Shown: piece after piece, positions 12,201-24,410 of the stretch | Position numbering within the stretch: the stretch's first letter is position 1 | Layout: the number at the start of each line of letters is the position of its first letter | From: Arenicola marina | Taxonomy: Eukaryota; Annelida; Polychaeta; Arenicolidae | DNA: 64,000 nt | NCBI GenBank assembly: GCA_964019135.1 | Contig: OZ025248.1 | Coordinates: forward strand, 35,953,670 to 36,017,669 | Direction of reading: 5' to 3' | Position numbers and translations under genes: made by a program | The notes under the pieces: model-generated | Told to the model about the DNA's origin: nothing | The model's database searches: none | Seen by the model: the letters and a program-made list of their open reading frames with translations, nothing else

Positions 12201-15200
12201 AGGGGAGGGCCACTGTCTCTACACGGGGCGGGGCACTGACCCACAGAGACAAGGGGAGGGCCACTGTCTCTACACGGGGCGGGGCACTGACCCACAGAGA
12301 CAAGGGGAGGGCCACTGTCTCTAAAAGGGGCTGGGCACTGACCCACAGAGACAACGGGGGGGGGCCACTGTCTCTAAACGGGGCGGGGCACTGACCCACA
12401 GAGACAAGGGGAGGGCCACTGTCTCTACACGGGGCGGGGCACTGACCCACACAGACAAGGGGAGGGTCACTGTCTCTAAACGGGGCTGGGCACTGACCCA
12501 CAGAGACAAGGGGAGGGCCACTGTCTCTACACGGGGCGGGGCACTGACCCACAGAGACAGGGGGAGGGCCACTGTCTCTACACGGGGCGGGGCACTGACC
12601 CACAGAGACAAGGGGAGGGCCACTGTCTCTACATGGGGCGGGGCACTGACCCACAGAGACAAGGGGAGGGCCACTGTTTCTAAACGGGGCTGGGCACTGA
12701 CCCACACAGACAAGGGGAGGGCCACTGTCTCTAAACGGGGCGGGGCATTGACCCACAGAGACAAGGGGAGGGCCACTGTCTCTACACGGGGCGGGGCACT
12801 GACCAACAGAGACAAGGGGAGGGCCACTGTCTCTACACGGGGCGGGGCACTGACCCACACAGACAAGGGGAGGGTCACTGTCTCTAAACGGGGCTGGGCA
12901 CTGACCCACAGAGACAAGGGGAGGGCCACTGTCTCTACACGGGGCGGGGCACTGACCCACAGAGACAGGGGGAGGGCCACTGTCTCTACACGGGGCGGGG
13001 CACTGACCCACAGAGACAAGGGGAGGGCCACTGTCTCTACATGGGGCGGGGCACTGACCCACAGAGACAAGGGGAGGGCCACTGTTTCTAAACGGGGCTG
13101 GGCACTGACCCACACAGACAAGGGGGGCCTGAGTCTCTAAACGGGGCGGGGCATTGACCCACAGAGACAAGGGGAGGGCCACTGTCTCTATATGGGGCTG
13201 GGCACTGACCAACAGAGACAAGGGGAGGGCCGCTGTCTCTAAACGGGGCGGGGCAATGACCCACAGAGAAAAGGGGAGGGCCACTGTCTCTACACGGGGC
13301 GGGGCACTGACCCACACAGACAAGGGGAGGGCCACTGTCTCGACACGGGGCGGGGCACTGACCCACAGAGACAAGGGGAGGGCCACTGTCTCTAAACGGG
13401 GCGGGGCAATGACCCACAGAGAAAAGGGGAGGGCCACTGTCTCTACATGGGGCGGGGCACTGACCCACAGAGACAAGGGGAGGGCCACTGTCTCTACACG
13501 GGGCGGGGCACTGACCCACAGAGACAAGGGAAGGGCCACTGTCTCTACACGGGGCGGGGCACTGACCCACAGAGACAAGGGGAGGGCCACTGTCTCTACA
13601 CGGGGCGGGGCACTGACCCACAGAGACAAGGGGAGGGCCACTGTCTCTACACGGGGCGGGGCACTGACCCACAGAGACAAGGGAAGGGCCACTGTCTCTA
13701 CACGGGGCTGGGCACTGACCCACACAGACAAGGGGAGGGCCACTGTCTCTACACGGGGCGGGGCACTGACCCACACAGACAAGGGGAGGGCCACTGTCTC
13801 TACACGGGGCGGGGCACTGACCCACACAGACAAGGGGAGGGCCACTGTCTCTACACGGGGCGGGGCACTGACCCACAGAGACAAGGGGAGGGCCACTGTC
13901 TCTAAACGGGGCGGGGCAATGACCCACAGAGAAAAGGGGAGGGCCACTGTCTCTACATGGGGCGGGGCACTGACCCACAGAGACAAGGGGAGGGCCACTG
14001 TCTCTACACGGGGCTGGGCACTGACCCACAGAGACAAGGGGAGGGCCACTGTCTCTACACGGGGCTGGGCACTGACCCACAGAGACAAGGGGAGGGCCAC
14101 TGTCTCTACACGGGGCGGGGCACTGACCCACAGAGACAAGGGGAGGGCCACTCTCTCTACACGGGGCGGGGCACTGACCCACAGAGACAAGGGGAGGGCC
14201 ACTGTCTCTACACGGGGCGGGGCACTGACCCACAGAGACAAGGGGAGGGCCACTGTCTCTACACGGGGCGGGGCACTGACCCACAGAGACAAGGGGAGGG
14301 CCACTGTCTCTACACGGGGCGGGGCACTGACCCACAGAGACAAGGGGAGGGCCACTGTTTCTAAACGGGGCTGGGCACTGACCCACAGAGACAAGGGGAG
14401 GGCCACTGTCTCTACACGGGGCGGGGCACTGACCCACAGAGACAAGGGGAGGGCCACTGTCTCTACACGGGGCGGGGCACTGACCCACAGAGACAAGGGG
14501 AGGGCCACTGTTTCTAAACGGGGCTGGGCACTGACCAACAGAGACAAGGGGAGGGCCACTGTCTCCACACGGGGCGGGGCACTGACCCACAGAGACAAGG
14601 GGAGGGCCACTGTCTCTACATGGGGCGGGGCACTGACCCACAGAGACAAGGGGAGGGCCACTGTTTCTAAACGGGGCTGGGCACTGACCAACAGAGACAA
14701 GGGGAGGGCCACTGTCTCTACACGGGGCGGGGCACTGACCCACAGAGACAAGGGGAGGGCCACTGTCTCTACACGGGGCGGGGCACTGACCCACAGAGAC
14801 AAGGGGAGGGCCACTGTCTCTATATGGGGCTGGGCACTGACCCACAGAGACAAGGGGAGGGCCACTGTCTCTACACGGGGCTGGGCACTGACCCACAGAG
14901 ACAAGGGGAGGGCCACTGTCTCCACACGGGGCGGGGCACTGACCCACAGAGACAAGGGGAGGGCCACTGTCTCTACATGGGGCTGGGCACTGACCCACAG
15001 AGACAAGGGGAGGGCCACTGTCTCTACACGGGGCGGGGCACTGACCCACAGAGACAAGGGGAGGGCCACTGTCTCTACACGGGGCGGGGCACTGACCCAC
15101 AGAGACAAGGGGAGGGCCACTGTCTCTACACGGGGCGGGGCACTGACCCACAGAGACAAGGGGAGGGCCACTGTCTCTACACGGGGCGGGGCACTGACCC

Positions 15201-18200
15201 ACAGAGACAAGGGGAGGGCCACTGTCTCTAAAAGGGGCTGGGCACTGACCCACAGAGACAACGGGGGGGGGGGGCCACTGTCTCTAAACGGGGCTGGGCA
15301 CTGACCCACAGAGACAAGGGGAGGGCCACGGTCTCTACACGGGGCGGGGCACTGACCCACAGAGACAGGGGGAGGGCCACTGTCTCTACACGGGGCGGGG
15401 CACTGACCCACAGAGACAAGGGGAGGGCCACTGTCTCTACATGGGGCGGGGCACTGACCCACAGAGACAAGGGGAGGGCCACTGTTTCTAAACGGGGCTG
15501 GGCACTGACCCACACAGACAAGGGGAGGGCCACTGTCTCTAAACGGGGCGGGGCATTGACCCACAGAGACAAGGGGAGGGCCACTGTCTCTACACGGGGC
15601 GGGGCACTGACCAACAGAGACAAGGGTAGGGCCACTGTCTCTACACGGGGCGGGGCACTGACCCACAGAGACAAGGGGAGGGCCACTGTCTCTAAACGGG
15701 GCGGGGCAATGACCCACAGAGAAAAGGGGAGGGCCACTGTCTCTACATGGGGCGGGGCACTGACCCACAGAGACAAGGGGAGGGCCACTGTCTCTACACG
15801 GGGCGGGGCACTGACCCACAGAGACAAGGGAAGGGCCACTGTCTCTACACGGGGCGGGGCACTGACCCACAGAGACAAGGGGAGGGCCACTGTCTCTACA
15901 CGGGGCGGGGCACTGACCCACAGAGACAAGGGGAGGGCCACTGTCTCTACACGGGGCGGGGCACTGACCCACAGAGACAAGGGAAGGGCCACTGTCTCTA
16001 CACGGGGCTGGGCACTGACCCACACAGACAAGGGGAGGGCCACTGTCTCTACACGGGGCGGGGCACTGACCCACACAGACAAGGGGAGGGCCACTGTCTC
16101 TACACGGGGCGGGGCACTGACCCACAGAGACAAGGGGAGGGCCACTGTCTCTAAACGGGGCGGGGCAATGACCCACAGAGAAAAGGGGAGGGCCACTGTC
16201 TCTACATGGGGCGGGGCACTGACCCACAGAGACAAGGGGAGGGCCACTGTCTCTACACGGGGCTGGGCACTGACCCACAGAGACAAGGGGAGGGCCACTG
16301 TCTCTACACGGGGCTGGGCACTGACCCACAGAGACAAGGGGAGGGCCACTGTCTCTACACGGGGCGGGGCACTGACCCACAGAGACAAGGGGAGGGCCAC
16401 TCTCTCTACACGGGGCGGGGCACTGACCCACAGAGACAAGGGGAGGGCCACTGTCTCTACACGGGGCGGGGCACTGACCCACAGAGACAAGGGGAGGGCC
16501 ACTGTCTCTACACGGGGCGGGGCACTGACCCACAGAGACAAGGGGAGGGCCACTGTCTCTACACGGGGCGGGGCACTGACCCACAGAGACAAGGGGAGGG
16601 CCACTGTTTCTAAACGGGGCTGGGCACTGACCCACAGAGACAAGGGGAGGGCCACTGTCTCTACACGGGGCGGAGCACTGACCCACAGAGACAAGGGGAG
16701 GGCCACTGTCTCTACACGGGGCGGGGCACTGACCCACAGAGACAAGGGGAGGGCCACTGTTTCTAAACGGGGCTGGGCACTGACCAACAGAGACAAGGGG
16801 AGGGCCACTGTCTCCACACGGGGCGGGGCACTGACCCACAGAGACAAGGGGAGGGCCACTGTCTCTACATGGGGCGGGGCACTGACCCACAGAGACAAGG
16901 GGAGGGCCACTGTTTCTAAACGGGGCTGGGCACTGACCAACAGAGACAAGGGGAGGGCCACTGTCTCTACACGGGGCGGGGCACTGACCCACAGAGACAA
17001 GGGGAGGGCCACTGTCTCTACACGGGGCGGGGCACTGACCCACAGAGACAAGGGGAGGGCCACTGTCTCTATATGGGGCTGGGCACTGACCCACAGAGAC
17101 AAGGGGAGGGCCACTGTCTCTACACGGGGCTGGGCACTGACCCACAGAGACAAGGGGAGGGCCACTGTCTCCACACGGGGCGGGGCACTGACCCACAGAG
17201 ACAAGGGGAGGGCCACTGTCTCTACATGGGGCTGGGCACTGACCCACAGAGACAATGGGAGGGCCACTGTCTCTACACGGGGCGGGGCACTGACCCACAG
17301 AGACAAGGGGAGGGCCACTGTCTCTACACGGGGCGGGGCACTGACCCACAGAGACAAGGGGAGGGCCACTGTCTCTACACGGGGCGGGGCACTGACCCAC
17401 AGAGACAAGGGGAGGGCCACTGTCTCTACACGGGGCGGGGCACTGACCCACAGAGACAAGGGGAGGGCCACTGTCTCTAAAAGGGGCTGGGCACTGACCC
17501 ACAGAGACAACGGGGGGGGGGCCACTGTCTCTAAACGGAGCTGGGCACTGACCCACAGAGACAGGGGGAGGGCCACTGTCTCTACACGAGGCGGGGCACT
17601 GACCCACAGAGACAGGGGGAGGGCCACTGTCTCTACACGGGGCGGGGCACTGACCCACAGAGACAGGGGGAGGGCCACTGTCTCTACACGGGGCGGGGCA
17701 CTGACCCACAGAGACAAGGGGAGGGTCACTGTCTCTAAACGGGGCTGGGCACTGACCCACAGAGACAAAGGGAGGGCCACTGTCTCTACACGGGGCGGGG
17801 CACTGACCCACAGAGACAAGGGGAGGGCCACTGTCTCTACACGGGGCGGGGCACTGACCCACAGAGACAAGGGGAGGGCCACTGTCTCTACACGGGGCGG
17901 GGCACTGACCCACAGAGATAAGGGGAGGGCCACTGTCTCTACACGGGGCTGGGCACTGACCCACAGAGACAAGGGGAGGGCCACTGTCTCTACACGGGGT
18001 GGGGCACTGACCCACAGAGACAAGGGGACGGCCACTGTCTCTACACGGGGCGGGGCACTGACCCACAGAGACAAGGGGAGGGCCACTGTCCCTACACGGG
18101 GCGGGGCACTGACCCACAGAGACAAGGGGAGGGCCACTGTCTCTATATGGGGCTGGGCACTGACCCACAGAGACAAGGGGAGGGCTACTGTCTCTACACG

Positions 18201-21200
18201 GGGCTGGGCACTGACCCACAGAGACAAGGGGAGGGCCACTGTCTCTACACGGGGCTGGGCACTGACCCACAGAGACAAGGGGAGGGCCACTGTCTCTACA
18301 CGGGGCGGGGCACTGACCCACAGAGACAAGGGGAGGGCCACTGTCTCTACACGGGGCGGGGCACTGACCCACAGAGACAAGGGGAGGGCCACTGTCTCTA
18401 CACGGGGCGGGGCACTGACCCACAGAGACAAGGGGAGGGCCACTGTCTCTACACGGGGCTGGGCACTGACCCACAGAGACAAGGGGAGGGCCACCGTCTC
18501 TACACGGGGCGGGGCACTGACCCACAGAGACAAGGGGAGGGCCACTGTCTCTACACGGGGCTGGGCACTGACCCACAGAGACAAGGGGAGGGCCACTGTC
18601 TCTACACGGGGCGGGGCACTGACCCACAGAGACAAGGGGAGGGCCACTGTCTCTACACGGGGCGGGGCACTGACCCACAGAGACAAGGGGAGGGCCACTG
18701 GCTCTACACGGGGCTGGGCACTGACCCACAGAGACAAGGGAAGGGCCACTGTCTCTACACGGGGCGGGGCACTGACCCACAGAGACAAGGGGAGGGCCAC
18801 TGTCTCCACACGGGGCGGGGCACTGACCCACAGAGACAAGGGGAAGGCCACTGTCTCTACACGGGGCGGGGCACTGACCCACAGAGACAGGGGGAGGGCC
18901 ACTGTCTCTACACGGGGCTGGGCACTGACCCACAGAGACAAGGGGAGGGCCACTGTCTCTACACGGGGCGGGGCACTGACCCACAGAGACAAGGGGGAGG
19001 GCCACTGTCTCTACACGGGGCGGGGCACTGACCCACAGAGACAAGGGGGAGGGCCACTGTCTCTACACGGGGCTGGGCACTGACCCACAGAGACAAGGGG
19101 AGGGCCACTGTCTCTACACGGGGCGGGGCACTGACCCACAGAGACAAGGGGAGTGCCACGGTCTCTACACGGGGCGGGGCACTGACCCACAGAGACAAGG
19201 GGAGGGCCACTGTCTCTACACGGGGCTGGGCACTGACCCACAGAGACAAAGGGAGGGCCACTGTCTCTACACGGGGCTGGGCACTGACCAACAGAGACAA
19301 GGGGAGGGCCACTGTCTCTACACGGGGCGGGGCACTGACCCACAGAGACAATGGGAGGGCCACTGTCTCTACACGGGGCTGGGCACTGACCCACAGAGAC
19401 AAGGGGAGGGCCACTGTCTCTACACGGGGCGGGGCACTGACCCACACAGACAAGGGGAGGGCCACTGTCTCTACACGGGGCGGGGCACTGACCCACAGAG
19501 ACAAGGGGAGGGCCACTGTCTCTACACGGGGCGGGGCACTGACCCACAGAGACACGGGGAGGGCCACTGTCTCTACACGGGGCGGGGCACTGACCCACAG
19601 AGACAAGGGGAGGGCCACTGTCTCTACACGGGGCGGGGCACTGACCCACAGAGACAAGGGGAGGGCCACTGTCTCTACACGGGGCGGGACACTGACCCAC
19701 AGAGACAAGGGGAGGGCCACTGTCTCAACACGGGGCGGGGCACTAACCCACAGAGACAAGGGGAGGGCCACTGTCTCTACACGGGGCTGGGCACTGACCC
19801 ACAGAGACAAGGGGAGGGCCACTGTCTCTACACAGAGCTGGGCACTGACCCACAGAGACAAGGGGACGGCCACTGTCTCCAAACGGGGCTGGGCACTGAC
19901 CAACAGAGACAAGGGGAGGGTCACTGTCTCTAAACGGGGCTGGGCACTGACCCACAGAGACAAGGGGAGGGCCACTGTCTACACGGGGCGGGGCACTGAC
20001 CCACAGAGACAGGGGGAGGGCCACTGTCTCTACACGGGGCGGGGCACTGACCCACAGAGACAAGGGGAGGGCCACTGCCTCTACACGGGGCGGGGCACTG
20101 ACCCACAGAGACAGGGGGAGGGCCACTGTCTCTACACGGGGCGGGGCACTGACCCACAGAGACAAGGGGAGGGTCACTGTCTCTAAACGGGGCTGGGCAC
20201 TGACCCACAGAGACAAGGGGAGGGCCACTGTCTACACGGGGCGGGGCACTGACCCACAGAGACAGTGGGAGGGCCACTGTCTCTACACGGGGCTGGGCAC
20301 TGACCCACAGAGACAAGGGGAGGGCCACTGTCTCTACATGGGGCTGGGCACTGACCCACAGAGACAAGGGGAGGGCCACTGTCTCTACACGGGGCTGGGC
20401 ACTGACCCACAGAGACAAGGGGAGGGCCACTGTCTCTACACGGGGCGGGGCACTGACCCACAGAGACAAGGGGAGGGCCACTGTCTCTACACGGGGCGGG
20501 GCACTGACCCACAGAGACAAGGGGAGGGCCACTGTCTCTACACGGGGCTGGGCACTGACCCACAGAGACAAGGGGAGGGCCACTGTCTCTACACGGGGCT
20601 GGGCACTGACCCACAGAGACAAGGGGAGGGCCACCGTCTCTACACGGGGCGGGGCACTGACCCACAGAGACAAGGGGAGGGCCACTGTCTCTACACGGGG
20701 CTGGGCACTGACCCACAGAGACAAGGGGAGGGCCACTGTCTCTACACGGGGCGGGGCACTGACCCACAGAGACAAGGGGAGGGCCACTGTCTCTACACGG
20801 GGCGGGGCACTGACCCACAGAGACAAGGGGAGGGCCACTGGCTCTACACGGGGCTGGGCACTGACCCACAGAGACAAGGGAAGGGCCACTGTCTCTACAC
20901 GGGGCGGGGCACTGACCCACAGAGACAAGGGGAGGGCCACTGTCTCCACACGGGGCGGGGCACTGACCCACAGAGACAAGGGGAGGGCCACTGTCTCTAC
21001 ACGGGGCGGGGCACTGACCCACAGAGACAAGGGGAGGGCCACTGTCTCTACACGGGGCGGGGCACTGACCCACAGAGACAAGGGGAGGGCCACTGTCTCT
21101 ACACGGGGCGGGGCACTGACCCACAGAGACAAGGGGAGGGCCACTGTCTCTACACGGGGCGGGGCACTGACCCACAGAGACAAGGGGAGGGCCACTGTCT

Positions 21201-22255
21201 CTACACGAGGCGGGGCACTGACCCACAGAGACAAGGGGAGGGCCACTGTCTCTACACGGGGCGGGGCACTGACCCACAGAGACAAGGGGAGGGCCACTGT
21301 CTCTACACGGGGCGGGGCACTGACCCACAGAGACAAGGGGAGGGCCACTGTCTCCACACGGGGCGGGGCACTAACCCACAGAGACAAGGCGAGGGCCACT
21401 GTCTCTACACGGGGCTGGGCACTGACCCACAGAGACAAAGGGAGGGCCACTGTCTCTACACGGGGCTGGGCACTGACCAACAGAGACAAGGGGAGGGCCA
21501 CTGTCTCTACACGGGGCGGGGCACTGACCCACAGAGACAATGGGAGGGCCACTGTCTCTACACGGAGCTGGGCACTGACCCACAGAGACAAGGGGAGGGC
21601 AACTGTCTCTACACGGGGCGGGGCACTGACCCACAGAGACAAGGGGAGGGCCACTGTCTCTACACGGGGCGGGGCACTGACCCACAGAGACAAGGGGAGG
21701 GCCACTGTCTCTACACGGGGCGGGGCACTGACCCACAGAGACAAGGGGAGGGCCACTGTCTCTACACGAGGCGGGGCACTGACCCACAGAGACAAGGGGA
21801 GGGCCACTGTCTCTACACGGGGCGGGGCACTGACCCACAGAGACAAGGGGAGGGCCACTGTCTCTACACGGGGCGGGACACTGACCCACAGAGACAAGGG
21901 GAGGGCCACTGTCTCCACACGGGGCGGGGCACTAACCCACAGAGACAAGGGGAGGGCCACTGTCTCTACACGGGGCTGGGCACTGACCCACAGAGACAAG
22001 GGGAGGGCCACTGTCTCTACACGGGGCGGGACACTGACCCACAGAGACAAGGGGAGGGCCACTGTCTCCACACGGGGCGGGGCACTAACCCACAGAGACA
22101 AGGGGAGGGCCACTGTCTCTACACGGGGCTGGGCACTGACCCACAGAGACAAGGGGAGGGCCACTGTCTCTACACAGAGCTGGGCACTGACCCACAGAGA
22201 CAAGGGGACGGCCACTGTCTCCAAACGGGGCTGGGCACTGACCAACAGAGACAAG
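6216..22255. repeat. giant 51-bp tandem array, ~314 units, higher-order structure
   Basis: The unit is 51 bp: ctgacccacagagacaaggg, then gagggccactgtctctacac, then ggggcggggca. Common variants are ggggctgggca, tctaaacgggg, cacacagacaagg and gacaggggg. A 7-bp inverted repeat (AGAGACA/TGTCTCT, 13-base loop) and paired G-runs sit in each unit. Higher-order copies are evident: 7588-8886 matches 9166-10464 (shift 1578), 13957-15231 matches 16206-17480 (shift 2249), and markers near 18491 and 18701 recur 2140 bp later. Since 51 is 17 codons and the unit lacks stops, frames of hundreds to 2664 codons exist on both strands. They switch between different 17-residue repeats where small indels occur, which argues against coding. 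Confidence 0.98.
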
Positions 22256-22329
22256 AAGATGGCCACTGAGAATGGGCGACAATTTATAGGCCGATTTGTT
22301 CACAGAAGAAACTGTTTAAGAGCTAATAA

Positions 22330-22657
22330 ATATACTGTCTGGACGGTTTGGGGGCCTTCTCTCGGGCTCAGTCGCCTGACAATGGAGCAATATTCTTCGG
22401 AAACTGTCGTCTCTCTGACCAAATTGACCACAGGAAATATGTACGCAACGGAGTGGTGGTTGGATCAGCGTTTGAGGCCAAGTTTATCCATACATGGATT
22501 AAACCGGGACGCGAGATAAATATTAAGGGGGAGATCTTAGAAAACGTGCAGCGATATCGACACCAACATAGCATCGAAACTAGGACACCCTGTTAAGTGC
22601 GGTAACTATAGATCCTACCTCGGGATCACTTCGGCACACGTGATTCAGATCACGTAA
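22330..22657 (+). pseudogene. decayed coding-like fragment, possibly galectin-type
   Basis: An open frame at 22330-22596 reads like protein rather than chance: GAFSRAQSPDNGAIFFGN, then RKYVRNGVVVGSAFEAKF, then WIKPGREINIKGEI. The last part loosely recalls the first strands of a galectin carbohydrate-recognition domain, where a G-x-x-P-G-x-x-I-x-I-x-G pattern precedes an N-x-x-R-F-type step. The tryptophan and other sugar-contact residues of that fold lie further on and are not visible in this frame. A second frame with similar composition is open at 22553-22657, so the piece is probably shifted or intron-bounded. There is no start codon in context and no clear splice acceptor. It lies 75 bp from the end of the 51-bp array. 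It could also be a fragment of an unrelated beta-rich protein. I am unsure of the family. Confidence 0.3.
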
Positions 22658-22702
22658 TAGACTGACAACCTCTCTCACTCTAACTAAAAAATTCCACAAA
22701 TT

Positions 22703-22750
22703 GAATGGATGGATTGGTGTTTTAGACCAATATCGTGCACACGTGGACTC
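22703..22750 (-). mobile_element. SINE B tail fragment
   Basis: Read on the minus strand, gtgcacgatattggtctaaa followed by acaccaatccatccattc matches the 3' end of SINE B (cgtgcacaaaagtggcctaa, then aacaccaacattccatt), including the short pentamer-like tail. The head and middle are missing. Confidence 0.5.
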
Positions 22751-23577
22751 TGAACTCACGAGATCCTCAATTTCACAGAGTGATTGTAATTAAAGACAAA
22801 ACTGCCCATAAATCTATTAATCAATTTCCAAAAAAAAGCGAAGTACGGGAAATGACACACGTGTGGACACTGACCATGCGGGCATTGTGTCTGCGGCTTC
22901 ACGACCCTGGTAGCCTGGCCACTGGCTTTTAAATAAAAACCGAAAGACAAAGCAAAAAGAAAATAGAAACACGTGCTTTAAAAAGTCACCGAGTAAAATA
23001 AATGACGTCACATGGAGATTCCGCGATCACCACGGCAGCATCAATAACAAAGGGGCTTCCCGAGAGGGGATTAAGGGCAAAAAAGGACGAGAGATTCCAT
23101 AGAAGATCAATCACCTTGGACCGTCACGCAAAAAGCTCTCACCATACAGAGACATGTCTTTCGTCCGATAGAACACGCAACGCAAACTGGAGAAACAAAT
23201 CGTCGCCTGGCACTTGTCAGGCCTCGTAAAAGTTACTGGAAATTGCTAACAACACTATGCGGAGGGACAGCTGTATGGGTGGAGGCTGGAGTACGGGGTG
23301 GGGCGGCCGGGGGTTGTTGGGAGGGGAGTGGGGGTGGCGTGTCGTGTCGTGTCGCGAAGGAGAATACTACACGGCAGTATCATTGCGTTAGCTTGACAAG
23401 ATTGAACAAGTGCGTTTCCGTGGTCGCGGCACGTCAACCACGTGGCACTGAGAACAACACTGGGGATGGCATGATGACGCCCTCCTGGTCGGCCTGAGGC
23501 CATGGGCTCGGCTTGAGGTCGGTCATAACGTACGCATGGCGGTCTTTAAAGCGATACTCTTCTTCAAAGACGCATCA

Positions 23578-23880
23578 TCGCGGTGTGTTGTATAAACACA
23601 GTGTGTTTTGTGAACACCGTGTGTTGTAAAAAAAAAACACGGTGTTGTGTAAACAGAGTGTGTATATAATGTGCTGTTTAAACTCAATCGGACGTGTTAA
23701 CACGGTGTTTTGTGAACACGGTGTGTCTTGTGAACACGGTGTGTTTTGTAAACACGGTTTGTTTGTGAACCGTGTGTTGTGTAAACACAGTGTATGGTGT
23801 AAACACAGTGTATTATGTGAACAGTGTGTTTTGAACACACAGTGTGTTTTGAACACACAGTGCATTGTTACACACATGTG
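23578..23880. repeat. degenerate GTGTT/AACAC minisatellite
   Basis: About 15 loosely spaced copies of a 16-22 bp unit around gtgttttgtgaacacgg are present. Most copies contain GTGTT-(4 to 6 bases)-AACAC, a self-complementary 5-bp stem. Spacing is irregular, so the array is older or evolves by slippage as well as unequal exchange. No coding role is apparent. Confidence 0.85.
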
Positions 23881-24410
23881 AACATATGTGCCCAGTGACA
23901 CAGCACGTTGTTTATTGGTATCAGTATTCGCCGTCGCAGACACGAAATACCAACATACCCTATAAACTCATCACGCAACATATACATTATTACATAATTG
24001 GGAACAGAAGACCAAACGTGACATAGTAATACAACCCTAAAATATCATACTTATCTGTTTTCACTGCTGCGTGTTCATGACATCAGCTTTGATCTGGATT
24101 AACACTTTTAAGACGGTCTGTTCGTGTTTTACTGCAGAATACGGGGCTGGAGGTCAGGGGCCGTATATATAAACCCCATTCAGGCTACACCAAATAGACT
24201 TAGCGCTAAGTGGGACATAAGTCGATCGATTCTCAGAGTCAAACAGAAGTATTCCCCCAACAGGTGGATTTTCTGAATTAAAAAAGTGCTAACATTATAT
24301 TGCATTTCTTGATCGTGAGGCTAAGCCTAGAATTACTTTTCGTGTGGTTTATAAATATGGCTCCAGGGCGTCATAAATAAATGACGAGAGATTTCAGGTG
24401 CTGTGGACTG
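23881..24410. other. single-copy AT-leaning DNA
   Basis: Nothing recognisable as a gene or mobile element was found between the GTGTT array and the CRE array. Confidence 0.5.

Larger units (their letters stand above)
22256..23577. other. single-copy DNA right of the giant array
   Basis: It contains a coding-like remnant (22330-22657) and a SINE B tail fragment (22703-22750), both listed separately. A perfect TGACGTCA lies at 23003-23010, and 23335-23360 has a gtgtcgtgtcgtgtcg triplication. Otherwise no gene can be supported. Confidence 0.5.

Noticed and set aside
11050-19044. A 2664-codon minus-strand frame as a giant cysteine/proline-rich protein
   Set aside because: It is translation of the 51-bp array, switches between two repeat frames at indels, and overlaps equally open plus-strand frames.
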